From Tricholoma matsutake (taxonomy: Eukaryota; Basidiomycota; Agaricomycetes; Agaricales; Tricholomataceae), in the NCBI GenBank assembly GCA_026075535.2, contig AP026541.1, positions 5,828,001 through 5,892,000 of the forward strand: a stretch of 64,000 nt of DNA. The letters are read 5' to 3'. Shown one piece after another: positions 55,441-64,000 of the stretch (position 1 is the first letter of the stretch; every line of letters starts with the position of its first letter). The notes below the pieces were generated by a model. The model searched no databases and was not told where the DNA came from. It worked only from the letters and a program-made list of their open reading frames with translations. The translations under genes and the position numbers were made by a program.

Positions 55441-57661
55441 GCTCCTTGACTTGTTACAACCACCATAAATAGTGGTAAACACCTCTGCTCAACGTTGCAC
55501 GCGACGTCGACACTTCAATTTTCATCCGATTTTCGATCGGACTTCGCCATCACGAACGCTCTCGGCGTCTCCAGGCCTGCCCTGATTTGCTAAGAGATCC
55601 GTCCATCCGATCTCCGGGGATGTCTCGGTCATTGTTTCCAACAGTGACTGCTATCTGTCTCATTCCCCTTGGCTTCGAGGATCCTGGCTAGGTGAGTGAT
55701 GTCTATGAAAGAGTAGTCTGGGTCCCTATGGGGGCTTAGAGTGGGTGTGGGATGCCTGCTTCAACGCTCGCCCAAGTAGAAGCGCTCGTTTAGCTGGGGG
55801 AGGTCTGGCTTAGGGGAAAGCACGTTCTTACTGGACTGCTGGCCGTCTGGGAGGCTCCCAGCCTCCATGCTCTGTGAGTTTCTATTACTAGAGACATGCT
55901 ACACTGACTACCCGTTGGAATACACCATCGTTAAAAGGGGCCAGGCGATGGTGCCCCCTGACAGCTAGGTCGATGCTCTGGTGGCCGCTACTCACCACCA
56001 ACCCTCTACCTCCGGTGCTCACTCTTCTAGGGTGTTATGACCCGGGTTCAGTCTTCTCCCACTGGGTGACAGGATGTGCGGCCTGTCCCCCCCTCGGAGC
56101 ATTTGGAGGCAGTATCGGGTGGACCTGGAATAGAGATAAGGGACCAACCGTTATCGATGGCACGCTACGTAACTTGATTTCTACTATCACCTACTAGCAT
56201 TAACTTCCCCTCTCAATGCCTAAACGGCGAACCAGAGCCCAAACACCATGCTGGGGTCTACACGACCCCTCCCTGATTACGGGCGACATCTATGATGATG
56301 GCGTCCAAGACTACGACACCTGGTACGATCAAGATGATCCGGATGTAGCTACTGCCCTACGGGCAGTCAGAGATCTATGGGCTGGAGAGGACCTCTCCGA
56401 CCCTGAGGATGACGAGGACTCTCTTGCTATGCGAGAGGCCCTCAATTACACCGAGAGCAGCCCCAAGCTGGCCTCGAGGCAAACGATAGACCGTGTGCTG
56501 TGGGCGCAGGACGTCCATGTCGCACATAAACGATGGACTCGCAGTCTCGAACGCAAGGACATGTACTCACAGGAGCTCAGCATGGCCGAGCTCTTCTATC
56601 CGGAGGCATCCCCTGCCCCATTACCGCCTTTGCCCCCCATCCCTGAGTTGGTGGAGGACGAAGTGCCGCTATCTGTGAATGACAGGTTGGAAATCGAAGC
56701 CACCTCTCATGCCATGCTACACCAACTCGACGCAATGACCATGTTTGTTGGTACCGTCCGTACATCCGCCGTTCCCCCTGCAGAGAGGAACGCATGGCGC
56801 CAAATGGCCTGGGAGTTATTCACGACCACCTGGCGACTGTCTGAGACAATGTCAGCGGAACTAGCAGCCGTTCCGACACCTCTCGATCTCACGTCTCCGG
56901 CAGCCTTCCGGGCTTCCTATGCGGCGATGCACACTGCTCAATCAGAGCCTCAATCTGGGGAACCCTCGTCCCCAGCACGGTGCCATCGTCCTCAAGGTCC
57001 TCGTGGACAGCAGCGCCGCAACTAGTACAGGGGCCTATCCCCCTCTACATTCACGGCCACCAAGCACCAATTGGTGGCCATTATCGGGATGGTGACATGG
57101 GTCGCCTCCCCATACCTTCTCCCCGCTGCGGGGGGGACAATGTCATCGAGTGCGTGCACTTGCTTGCATTTGCTCGAGGGGGGCCCCGGCCCCCCACTTA
57201 CGGCGGTTACGGTGAATAACCAGGTGAACAACCATCTGCCTCGCTACTGTCACTCATGCACAACATGGTGATGGTCCACCTCACTCACCTGGGGTGGTCA
57301 ATCCTTGCTGGCTGGAAATACGCAGACGGTTATTCCTCCCGCAAGGGGGGATTTACGGTGAATTAACACTGCTGTGCCTGGTCTGGCCTTGGTCGGACAT
57401 GTGGCTGGGGGACCGTTTGCTCCAGGGGGCGATCTAATGGCTAGCTTCGGGAGGGGGGGCTCCCCCTCCGGATTATTGCCTTTCCTGGCTGAGAGGCCAA
57501 CGTCTGTGGCACTGCCCACCTAAAGTGGCTAAAACGAGGACCTGGGTAGGATATGGGTGAGGGGAAGCGTAGTTATAGTAGTACCCAAGTTTGTATCCTG
57601 CTCTGCAGACTGCGATCGAGCCCCGCGTTATAAATTGTTGACCCAAAAAAAAAAAAAAAAA
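55441..57661 (+). mobile_element. Non-LTR-like element copy 4, in the LINE 3' UTR
   Basis: Starts GCTCCTTGACTTGTTAC, ends GCGTTATAAATTGTTGACCC plus A-tail. Target duplication ATTTACTCGATAAA just before 55441 and at 57662-57675. The LINE's own 3' end follows 157 bp later, so the two nearly identical 3' tails can be compared directly. Confidence 0.92.
56216..57025 (+). CDS. Element ORF, copy 4
   Basis: 269 aa, open; same subfamily as copy 2. The N-terminus is MPKRRTRAQTPCWG, then DPEDDEDSLAMREALNY, SQELSMAELFYPEASPAP, PIPELVEDEVPLSVNDR, helical AMLHQLDAMTMFVGTVRTS and AWRQMAWELFTTTWRLS, Ala-rich helix, basic tail. No stop or frameshift despite clear differences from copy 2. Confidence 0.8.
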   Translation: MPKRRTRAQTPCWGLHDPSLITGDIYDDGVQDYDTWYDQDDPDVATALRAVRDLWAGEDLSDPEDDEDSLAMREALNYTESSPKLASRQTIDRVLWAQDVHVAHKRWTRSLERKDMYSQELSMAELFYPEASPAPLPPLPPIPELVEDEVPLSVNDRLEIEATSHAMLHQLDAMTMFVGTVRTSAVPPAERNAWRQMAWELFTTTWRLSETMSAELAAVPTPLDLTSPAAFRASYAAMHTAQSEPQSGEPSSPARCHRPQGPRGQQRRN

Positions 57662-57675
57662 ATTTACTCGATAAA

Positions 57676-57832
57676 GGGGGCCTTCTTAGTGGTCATCGCA
57701 GCTATCTAGGTGGTTGGTGTGAAGATCAGCAGGAGGAGGACTTGGACTGGGCATAGTGTACTTCGTTTGTATGTCTCTACTGCGGACTGCGATTGGGTGC
57801 CGCGTTATAAATTTTTGACCCAAAAAAAAAAA
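57676..57832 (+). other. LINE 3' UTR end and A-tail
   Basis: The last stretch contains GTTTGTATGTCTCTACTGCG then GACTGCGATTGGGTGCCGCG, TTATAAATTTTTGACCC and 12 A. The smaller element ends GTTTGTATCCTGCTCTGCAG, GACTGCGATCGAGCCCCGCG, TTATAAATTGTTGACCC, A-tail. The shared region is about 60-70 nt. This is the part that a LINE RT normally recognises. Confidence 0.85.
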
Positions 57833-59126
57833 ATGGCGCAGGTAAAGGTCTGCAGCGCCAAGTGCGTCGATCATCTTCGCGCAAGGAATAAAAATTATCC
57901 CCTTCGTAAGACCATGGTCTACCATGACCATGATTGAGTCAAATCCGTTTATCATGGGCAAGTCCATGATAAAATCTGTCGTTACCAGCTCAAATGGTCT
58001 GCTGGCATTGGATGATATCGGTGTCAGCGGTGGGGTCGTCGGGTGTGTATTCACTTTCATTTGCTGGCACTTTGCACAGCCTTTGACATACTTTTTGATG
58101 AAGTTGGCCATTCCTGGCCACCAGTAGTCTCGTCGGATCAGTTCAATCATCTGCCATTGTCCAGGGTGCCCTGTCGTGATGCTGTCATGACACTTTTGTA
58201 TGATTGCTCGGCGGAGGGTTTCGTCCTGTGGCACGTAGCATCTGTCTTTGAAAAAGAGCAGGCCATCTTTGAATTTCCAGTCCTCCAATGCAGACTTGAT
58301 TGGGGGGGTTCCATTGTTCTTCAGGGCTTGTAAAGCGTCATTTACGAGGTCATCCTTCATTATCGCTGAGACCAGGGCTCCCTGGAGCTCAGTGTTGATC
58401 GTTTTGATGAACAGTTCATCAGAGAGGATGGTCTTGTCCTTGTTATCCGTGTCTTCTTTGGCTATGTGATCTGCTCTCCTTGATAGGGCATCAGATTGTA
58501 CCATCTGTGATCCTGGTACGTGTTGTAGCTTCAGGTCGAATTGTGACAAGTAAATGGCCCATCTAGCCTGTCGTCAGTTTAGTTTCTGTGGCTGACAGAA
58601 GTACGACAGGTTCTTGTGATCGGACAGTACTGTCACAGGGAACGGTGTCCCCTGTAGGTAGTGTCTCCATGTCTCTAGCGCTTGGATCACTCCCAGTAGT
58701 TCCCTGTCATATATCTCGTAATTTCTTTCAGCTTCATTGAAAGAATGTGAGATATAGCCACATGGGTGCCAGTCTCCGTTGGCGTCCTGTTGTCTGAGTA
58801 CTGTGCCTGTTGCAAATTTTGAGGCATCAGATTCCACCACAAATGGTTTCATTGCGTCTGGCATCAGCAGTACTTGGGCTTCATTGAATTTCCTTTTTAG
58901 CGCATCAAACGATTGCTGGCAGTCGTTCGTCCATTCAAATTTCTGGTTCTTCTTCGTCAAATCATTCAGTGGTCTGGCCAGATCCGCGAAGTGTCCGATG
59001 AATCGTCGATAGAAGTTTCCAAATCCTAGGAAGGATCTTACATCCTTCACTGTCCTTGGTGTGGGCCAGTCCTTGATCCCAGCCAGTTTTGTGTTGTCCA
59101 TTGCAAGTTCATTGGGTCTGATGATC
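57833..59126 (-). pseudogene. Gypsy 3 RT C-terminus, RNase H, integrase N-part
   Basis: From 59126: [38 protein letters not shown], RNase [21 protein letters not shown] with [19 protein letters not shown] and [15 protein letters not shown] in KLN-stop-RQARW (a CGA-to-TGA change) follows, then the integrase zinc-binding region (GHPGQWQMIELIRRDYWWPG, CAKCQQMK) and the start of the catalytic core (ELVTTDFIMDLPMINGFDSI). It stops at AADLYLRH, where the LINE A-tail joins. Confidence 0.88.
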
Positions 59127-59906
59127 GACGCTCCTTGACTTGTTACAACCACCATAAATAGTGGTAAACACCTCTGCTCAATGTTGCACACGACGTCGAC
59201 ACTTCAATTTTGGTCCGATTTTCGATCGGATTTCGCCATCACGAACGCTCTCGGCATCTCCAGGCCTGCCCTGATTTGCTAAGAGATCCATCCATCCGAT
59301 CTCTGTGGGTGCCCCAGTCACTGTTTTTGACAGTGTCTGCTATTCGTCTCGTTCTCCTGGGCTTCGAGGATCCTGGTTAGGTGAGTGTTGGCAATGAAAG
59401 AGTAGTCTGGGCCCCTATGGGGGCTTAGAGTGGGTGTGGGATGCCTACTTCAATGCTCGCCCAAGTCGTCGCATTCGTTTAGCTGGGGGAGGTCTGGTTC
59501 AGGAGGAGGAACATATTCACTGGATTGTGGGTCGTCTGGGAGGCTTCCTACCTCCATGCTGCGTGGGTTTCTACATCTAGAGACCTGCTACACTGACTAC
59601 CCATTGGAATACACCATCATTAAAAGGGGCCGGGCGATGGTGCCCCCTGGTGGCTAGGTCAACGCTCTGGTGGCCGCTACTTACCACCGACTCTTTACCT
59701 CCGGCACTCACACCCTCGAGGTGTTCGGAACCGGGTTCAATTGTCCCTCCCAATCTGCAGCAGGATTTGCGGCCCTGTCTGCCCCCTCGGAGCATCTGGA
59801 GACTGTGTCAGGTGGACCCGGAATTGAGATAAGGGACCATCTGTTATTGTTATCACGCTACGTATCTTGACTTCTACCGTCATCTACTTGTGCTAAATCA
59901 TCCTCA

Positions 59907-62646
59907 ATGCCCTCTACAAACTGTAGAGCGCGAACTCGACACCAGGCAGCTCATGGCGACCCCCTCCTATACACAAATGCCGACTTTTTTTTTTTTTTTT
60001 TTTTTTTTTGGGTCAACAATTTATAACGCGGGGCTCGATCGCAGTCTGCGGAGCAGGATACAAACTTGGGTACTACTATAACTACGCTTCCCCTCACCCA
60101 TATCCTACCCAGGTCCTCGTTTTAGCCACTTTAGGTGGGCAGTGCCACAGACATTGGCCTCTCAGCCAGGAAAGGCAATAATCTGGAGGGGGAGACCCCC
60201 TCCCAAAGCTAGCCATTAGATTGTCAGCTGGTGCGAAGCGGTCCCCCAGCCACATATCCAACCGGAGTCGGATCAGGCGCAGCAGTGTCAATTCACCGTA
60301 AATCCCCCCTTGCAGGAGGAATAACCGTCCGCATACTCCCAGCCAACAAGGATTGACCACCCCGGATGAATGAGGTGGACCATCACCGTGTCATGCACGA
60401 GTAACAGTAATGTGGCAGCTGGTTGTTCACCTGGTTATTCACCGGAACTGCCGTAAGCAGGGGGCCAAAGCCCCCCTCGAGCAAATGCACTGCCAGCACA
60501 TGCACTCGATAGCAATTTCCCCCCTGCAGCGGGGAGAACATAAAGGGTAGCGACATTTGTCACCAACCCGACAGCAGCCAGCGGACTGGCGGTGATGGGT
60601 GTGGAGCAGGATGCCCCACACAAGTAGCAGCACGGCCATCTGTGATGATGACGGCACTGTACTGGGAACAAGGGTTCCCCAGATTGGAGCTCTGCTAGAG
60701 CTGTTGGCATCGCCACCCAGGAAGCTGGAACAGCTGCCGGAGGTGTAGGATCGTTGGAACGATCGTCTCTGGTTGTCCACTTGGGCATCAGGAGCAAGTT
60801 AGTACTGGTATATGATGCAAATGATCGAAATACGCAGCGTGCAGTGTAAGCGAGGGCCTCCTGCCTAGCAGGAGAGTCCACATAGTCGTCAGGGTCGGGG
60901 AGGTCCTCCCCGGCCCACAGATCTCAAACTGCCTAGGGCAGCTGCTACCTCCAGTTCGTTCTGTGAGAACTGGGTGTCGTAGTCTTGGGCATCATCACCA
61001 ACGATGTCACCCATAATCAAGGTGGGGTCGTGAAGGCCCCAGCGTGTGGTTTGGTCTCTGTTCAGCCATTTGGGCATTGAGAGTGAGTTAGCACAGGTAA
61101 ATGACGATAACAGTCAAAGTACGTAGCGTAAGGTTGATAACAGATGGCCCCTTATCTCAGTTCCAGGTCCACCCGATACAGCCTCCAAATGCTCCGAGGG
61201 GGCGAACAGGCCGCGCATCCTGTTGCCTGGTGGGAGAAGATTGAACCCGGGTCATAACACCCCAGAGGAGTGAGCACCGGAGGAGAGGAGTGAGCACTGG
61301 AGGTGAGGAGTTGGTGGTGAAATGCGGCCACCAGAGCATCGACCTAGCTATCAGGGGGCACCGTCACCCAGCCCCTTTTAGCGACGGTGTATTCCAACAG
61401 GTAGTCAGTGTAGCTTGTCCCTAGTAGTAGTGACTCACATAGCATGGAGGTTGGAAGCCCCAGAGACGACCAGCAGTCCAGTAACGATGTCCCTCCCCCT
61501 GAGCCAGACCTCCCCCAACTAAGCGAGTGCGTCGACTTGGGCGAGCGTTGAAGCAGGCATCCCACACCCACTCTAAGCCCCCATAGGGACCTAGACTACT
61601 CTTTCATAGACATCACTCACCTAGCCAGGATCCTCAAAGCCAAGGGGAATGAGACAGATAGCAGTCACTGTTGGAAACAATGACCGAGACATCCCCGGAG
61701 ATCGGATGGACGGATCTCTTAGCAAATCAGGGCAGGCCTGGAGACGCCAAGAGCGTTCGTGATGGTGAAGTCCGATCGAAAATTGGACAAAAATTGAAGT
61801 GTCGACATCGCGTGCAACGTTGAGCAGAGGTGTTTACCACTATTTATGGTGGTTGTAACAAGTCAAGGAGCGACAAACGCCGACTTCGCAGACTTCGACG
61901 ACAACTACCTCCCAGAGTTCGGACACGTCTCCCTGAGCGGATGGGACTCTGATGTGGCTAACCAGTTCCACAATCTTTGGGCGGAGGATGACTCCTCTGA
62001 CCTGCCAGACGACGATGATGGCTCTGCCACCGGCGGAGACGTCAAATTCATTCCGGGTCTCACCGAGCTAGCCTCGCAGGAGACGATAAACCGCTTCTTG
62101 GCATCACAAGTGATAGCCGATGAGGTGCATGATCTGGCTCTCGAGCTTGGGCTTGAGGCCAACAACAATCAAGAGCTCGGCATCGCCAAGCTCCTCTATC
62201 CGGAGGGGCAGCAGGAGCAATCTGCGCCGCCCCTCCCCACATCACTGGGTTCATCCGCCATCCCAGAGTTGGTGGAGGATGAGCCTCCATTGTCGAGAGA
62301 TGAGAGGGTGGACATAACGTCCACCTCTCATGGCTTTCTACATTTACTGGAGGCTATGACGATTTTCGTCGGTACCGTCCGAGTATCCGCCGTTCCACTC
62401 ATTGAGAGGAACGCATGGCATCAGATGGCCTGGGAGTTATTCACGACCACCTGGCGATTGTCCGAGCCAATGTCGGCAGAACTAGCAGCTGCCGGATTGC
62501 CTCTCGATCTCACGTCACCGGCAGCCTTCAGGGCTTCCTACGCGGCTAGGCAGGCAGCTCATGCAGAGCTCCATCATGGGGAACCCTCATCCTCATCACG
62601 ACGCCGCCGTCCTCGAGGCCCTCGAGCACAGCAGCGCCGATACTGA
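59907..62646 (+). CDS. Element ORF, copy 5 (divergent), interrupted by copy 6
   Basis: Taking out copy 6 and one target duplicate gives join(59907..59986, 61887..62646): 279 aa without a stop. The N-terminus (MPSTNCRARTRHQAAHGD, then ADFDDNYLPEFGHVSLSG) is unlike the other copies, yet the acidic run (DLPDDDDGSATGG), NQELGIAKLLYPEGQQ, AIPELVEDEPPLSRDER, LLEAMTIFVGTVRVSAVP, AWHQMAWELFTTTWRLS and the basic tail (SSSRRRRPRGPRAQQRRY) are all there. An intact frame in so divergent a copy is strong support for a functional protein. Confidence 0.75.
59987..61871 (-). mobile_element. Non-LTR-like element copy 6, chimeric, nested in copy 5
   Basis: Minus strand: starts GCTCCTTGACTTGTTAC at 61871 and ends in an A-tail (poly-T 59985-60009). 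Target duplication ACAAA(C/T)GCCGACTT at 59973-59986 and 61873-61886. The interior is rearranged: an ORF start at 61077 runs to about residue 60, then near 60840 the sequence jumps to a leader segment and a second ORF start (MPKWTTRD, near 60787), which jumps to the C-terminal part. No complete ORF. Confidence 0.8.
60435..61077 (-). pseudogene. Element ORF remnants in copy 6
   Basis: First piece (61077-60889): MPKWLNRDQTTRWG, DDAQDYDTQFSQNELEVAAA, frameshifted at the acidic run. Second piece (from about 60787): MPKWTTRDDRSND fused to the C-terminal AELQSGEPLFPVQCRHHHR, lacking some 180 central residues. Two different parental copies must have contributed, by template switching during reverse transcription or by recombination. 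Confidence 0.65.
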
Positions 62647-63280
62647 AAGGGGGGTGTCACCCCCCCACATCTACTCCCACCAATTAGTTGGTGGCCGATA
62701 TCGGGACAGTGGCAGCTTGTCGCTTCCCTCTACCTTCTCCCCGCTGCGGGGGGGACGTTGTTACCGAGCGTATGCCCTCGACGGCATCTGCTCGAAGGGG
62801 GCCTTGGCCCCCTATCCACGGTAGTTCTGGTGAATAACCAGGTGAACAACCAGCTACCACATTTCTGTCACTCATGCGGGAGCGCGGTGATGGTCCACCT
62901 CATTCGTCTGGGGTGGTCAATCCTCGCTGGCCAGGAGCATGCAGACGGTTATTCCTCCCGCAAGGGGGGATTTACAGTGAATTAACATGGCCGCGCCTGA
63001 TCTGACTTCGGTTGGATATGTGGCTGGGGGACCGTTCTGCACTGGTGGACGAGTTAATGGCTAGCTTCGGGAGGGGGGGCCCCCCTCCAGATTATTGCCT
63101 TTCCTGGCTGAGAGGCCAATGTCTGTGGCACTGCCTGCCTAAAGTGGCTAAAACGAGGACCTGGGTAGGATGTGGGTGAGGGGAGGCGTAGTTACAGTAG
63201 TACCCAAGTTTGTATCCTGCTCCACGGACTGCGATCGAGCCCCGCGTTATAAATTGTTGACCCAAAAAAAAAAAAAAAAA

Positions 63281-64000
63281 TTGGGTCTGATGATCATGCC
63301 CAAGAACTCGACTTCCTGTACGTTGAATTTACACTTCTCTATTTTCAGGTAGAGATCGCATTGTTGTAGTCGTTCGAGGACCCTTTCAGTCCTTATCCGG
63401 TGTTCCTCTTCCATCTTCGAGAAGATCAGGATGTCGTCCATATAGATGACAAGCCATCCTTCATCTAGCATATCTTGGAAGAGATCATTCATCATGGCCT
63501 GGAATGTTGCCGGTGAGTTGCACAGCCCAAAGAACATCACCATTGGCTCGAATAGCCCTTGGTTAGTCTTGAATGCTGCTTTCCACTTGTCTCCTTTCTT
63601 TATCCATACATTGTGATATCCCCATTGAATATCGAGTTTCGTGAAAAATTTTGCTCCCTTTAGCTTGTCCAAGAGGTCTCCGATCAGTGGCAGGGGGTAG
63701 TTGTTCCGGATCGTTCCTTCATTCAGATAGCGATAGTCTTGGCAAGGTCGCAGAGCGTCAGAGTCCTTCTTTGACACAAAGAAGAACGGGGATGCCATGG
63801 GTGATTTCGACGGTTGGATGTATCCTTTCTCCAGGTTTTCATCTAGAAACTCATTGAGTTTCTCTTGTTCTTTCGGCGTCAATGGGTAGACTTTGCAATC
63901 CTTCGGTACAAAGCCTTCCTTCAGGTCGATTGTGTGATCTCACGGTCTTGATTCCGGGAATTGTTCGGATGTGGCTTTCTCGAATACCTGTCTGTACTTC
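63281..64000 (-). pseudogene. Gypsy 3 reverse transcriptase, N-terminal part
   Basis: [79 protein letters not shown] and the catalytic [12 protein letters not shown] are uninterrupted from 63882 to 63295, where element copy 5 begins (after IIRPN). Upstream (63882-64000) the frame continues through a TGA at about 63940 (probable Trp TGG to TGA). The sequence leaves the window at 64000. Confidence 0.88.

Larger units (their letters stand above)
44766..57832 (+). mobile_element. LINE (EN-RT-RNase H type) carrying three element insertions
   Basis: The non-LTR retrotransposon proper is about 6.4 kb; 6.65 kb of its span is three inserted copies of the smaller element (46615, 51245, 55441). It starts at GCTCCTTGACTTC, has a 125-nt leader, ORF1, ORF2 and a short 3' UTR, and ends TTATAAATTTTTGACCC plus A-tail at 57832. 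Beyond the tail lies the Gypsy 3 integrase. No target duplication is found: the 5' side borders a LINE fragment, so one side has been rearranged. By domain order it resembles the Tad1/I-type group of fungal LINEs. Confidence 0.88.
59129..63280 (+). mobile_element. Non-LTR-like element copy 5, in Gypsy 3 RT, itself split by copy 6
   Basis: Starts CGCTCCTTGACTTGTTAC, ends GCGTTATAAATTGTTGACCC plus A-tail at 63280. Target duplication ATTGGGTCTGATGATC at 59111-59126 and 63280-63295. Without copy 6 it is about 2.25 kb. It is the most divergent copy: leader and 3' region align, but the N-terminal third of its ORF is different. Confidence 0.9.
57833..64000 (-). mobile_element. Gypsy element 3, split by nested elements and the LINE
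   Basis: Minus strand: RT (64000-63281), insertion of element copy 5 (containing copy 6), rest of RT/RNase H and integrase (59126-57833), where the LINE tail interrupts the integrase core. The upstream gag/protease is outside the window. It is related to but clearly different from Gypsy 1. Confidence 0.9.

Noticed and set aside
44757..57842. AAAATG at both LINE flanks as a target duplication.
   Set aside because: Only the first few bases match, part of which is the A-tail itself, and the following bases differ.

Overview
The window looks like repeat-rich chromosomal DNA of a mushroom-forming basidiomycete (Agaricomycetes). Evidence for this: spliceosomal introns of about 50-65 nt; protein families I associate with Agaricomycetes (F-box, DUF6534-like and DUF6532-like proteins, Myb/SANT-like domain, Tc1/mariner transposase with fungal-type intron, hAT with 8-bp target duplication); and dense nested Ty3/Gypsy and LINE retrotransposons. 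No organism name can be given from sequence alone.

Layout. 1-15.9 kb is the least transposon-rich part: a small terminal-inverted-repeat element (3.0-3.5 kb), a decayed F-box gene (3.6-5.1 kb), a clean two-exon gene for a proline/serine-rich membrane protein (5.2-7.8 kb), a decayed DUF6534-like membrane protein gene (minus, 9-10.6 kb), and a divergent pair: a DUF6532-like gene (minus, 11.6-15.1 kb) carrying a 965-bp hAT insertion exactly at a 3' splice site, and a small three-exon gene (plus, 15.2-15.9 kb) with one nonsense codon. 16-23 kb is a patchwork of tandem repeats, a Tc1/mariner relic, a 1.2-kb foldback element, a 2.5-kb TIR element containing a tRNA-derived SINE-like segment, GC-rich palindromes and a Copia-like LTR. 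24-29.1 kb is an irregular repeat array that runs in one orientation and then in the other, making a large imperfect inverted structure. 29-36.5 kb holds at least two broken copies of an unrecognised gene family.

36.8-64 kb is nested retrotransposons. Three partial Gypsy elements (minus strand) flank a LINE (plus strand, 44,766-57,832, endonuclease + RT + RNase H, now dead). Six copies (some nested) of a roughly 2.2-kb non-LTR-like element, with 8-16 bp target-site duplications and an A-tail, sit in this region: one in the unrecognised gene, three inside the LINE, and two nested in Gypsy 3. Each carries one ORF of about 269-280 codons with no recognisable domain.

The most interesting system is this last element. 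It ends in the same roughly 60-70 nt 3' tail as the LINE and starts with nearly the same 17 nt, so it is probably mobilised by the LINE. Unlike a SINE it encodes its own conserved protein, and that frame stays open in copies whose sequences have clearly diverged. I read it as a protein-coding LINE parasite (or LINE-derived satellite element) that has also helped destroy its host LINE. All functional statements about it are inference.
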